Below are positions 15,509 to 15,513 of a stretch of 15,513 bases of DNA, one piece after another; position 1 is the first letter of the stretch, and the number at the start of each line of letters is the position of its first letter. The stretch comes from Betaproteobacteria bacterium (lineage in GTDB: Bacteria > Pseudomonadota > Gammaproteobacteria > Burkholderiales > SG8-39). The notes under the pieces were generated by a model. That model ran no database searches, was not told the DNA's origin, and saw only the letters and a program-made list of their open reading frames with translations. The stretch spans positions 1 to 15,513 of the forward strand of contig SHXF01000102.1 in assembly GCA_009693435.1 (NCBI GenBank), in the 5' to 3' direction. Both the position numbers and the translations under genes were made by a program.

Positions 15509-15513
15509 TCATT

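Noticed and set aside
15489..15513. Possible plus-strand gene start (ATG at 15489) at the right edge
   Set aside because: Only eight codons are visible and there is no Shine-Dalgarno or clear promoter, so it cannot be supported.

Overview
The window is a compact bacterial chromosomal segment of about 15.5 kb at moderate GC. It has 15 recognisable complete protein genes, one tRNA and one gene tail cut by the left edge. The gene order (PP0621-pilS-pilR-ampD; tRNA-Pro and ispB divergent from rplU-rpmA-obgE-proB; CNP1-like gene, rppH, proS, lytic transglycosylase, pyrF) is what I expect of a Betaproteobacterium. That placement rests on remembered gene order and protein families, not on a search. 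I see no prophage, insertion sequence, integrase, CRISPR array or toxin-antitoxin pair.

Layout. Bases 2-118 hold the C-terminus of an unidentified plus-strand gene. A minus-strand operon follows (4064 to 296): a small membrane-anchored PP0621-family protein, the sensor kinase PilS, the sigma-54 activator PilR, and the muropeptide amidase AmpD. A tRNA-Pro(CGG) gene lies at 4193-4269, also on the minus strand. The octaprenyl diphosphate synthase gene ispB is divergent from rplU-rpmA. The rplU promoter is clear, and an intrinsic terminator separates rpmA from obgE. obgE and proB overlap.

From 11930 back to 8266 a second minus-strand group contains rppH, a rubrerythrin without a rubredoxin domain, a twin [4Fe-4S] CCG-domain oxidoreductase, a DUF3501 protein and an exported CNP1-like protein. 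The rubrerythrin / Fe-S oxidoreductase / DUF3501 trio is the least understood part. It looks like a redox or peroxide-defence module placed inside an otherwise housekeeping row, with its own promoter and an overlapping palindrome.

From 12094 onward are proS (with the usual editing insertion) and a translationally coupled lytic transglycosylase. The latter converges on, and overlaps, pyrF. The last 187 bases are the pyrF leader plus an open stretch that may be a displaced gene end.

The genes support translation (L21, L27, ProS, tRNA-Pro), ribosome assembly (ObgE), proline, pyrimidine and quinone side-chain synthesis (ProB, PyrF, IspB), RNA decay (RppH), cell-wall turnover (AmpD, lytic transglycosylase), type IV pilus control (PilSR) and a candidate oxidative-stress module. 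Most start-site choices are inferred from homologue lengths remembered from the families and from visible Shine-Dalgarno sequences.
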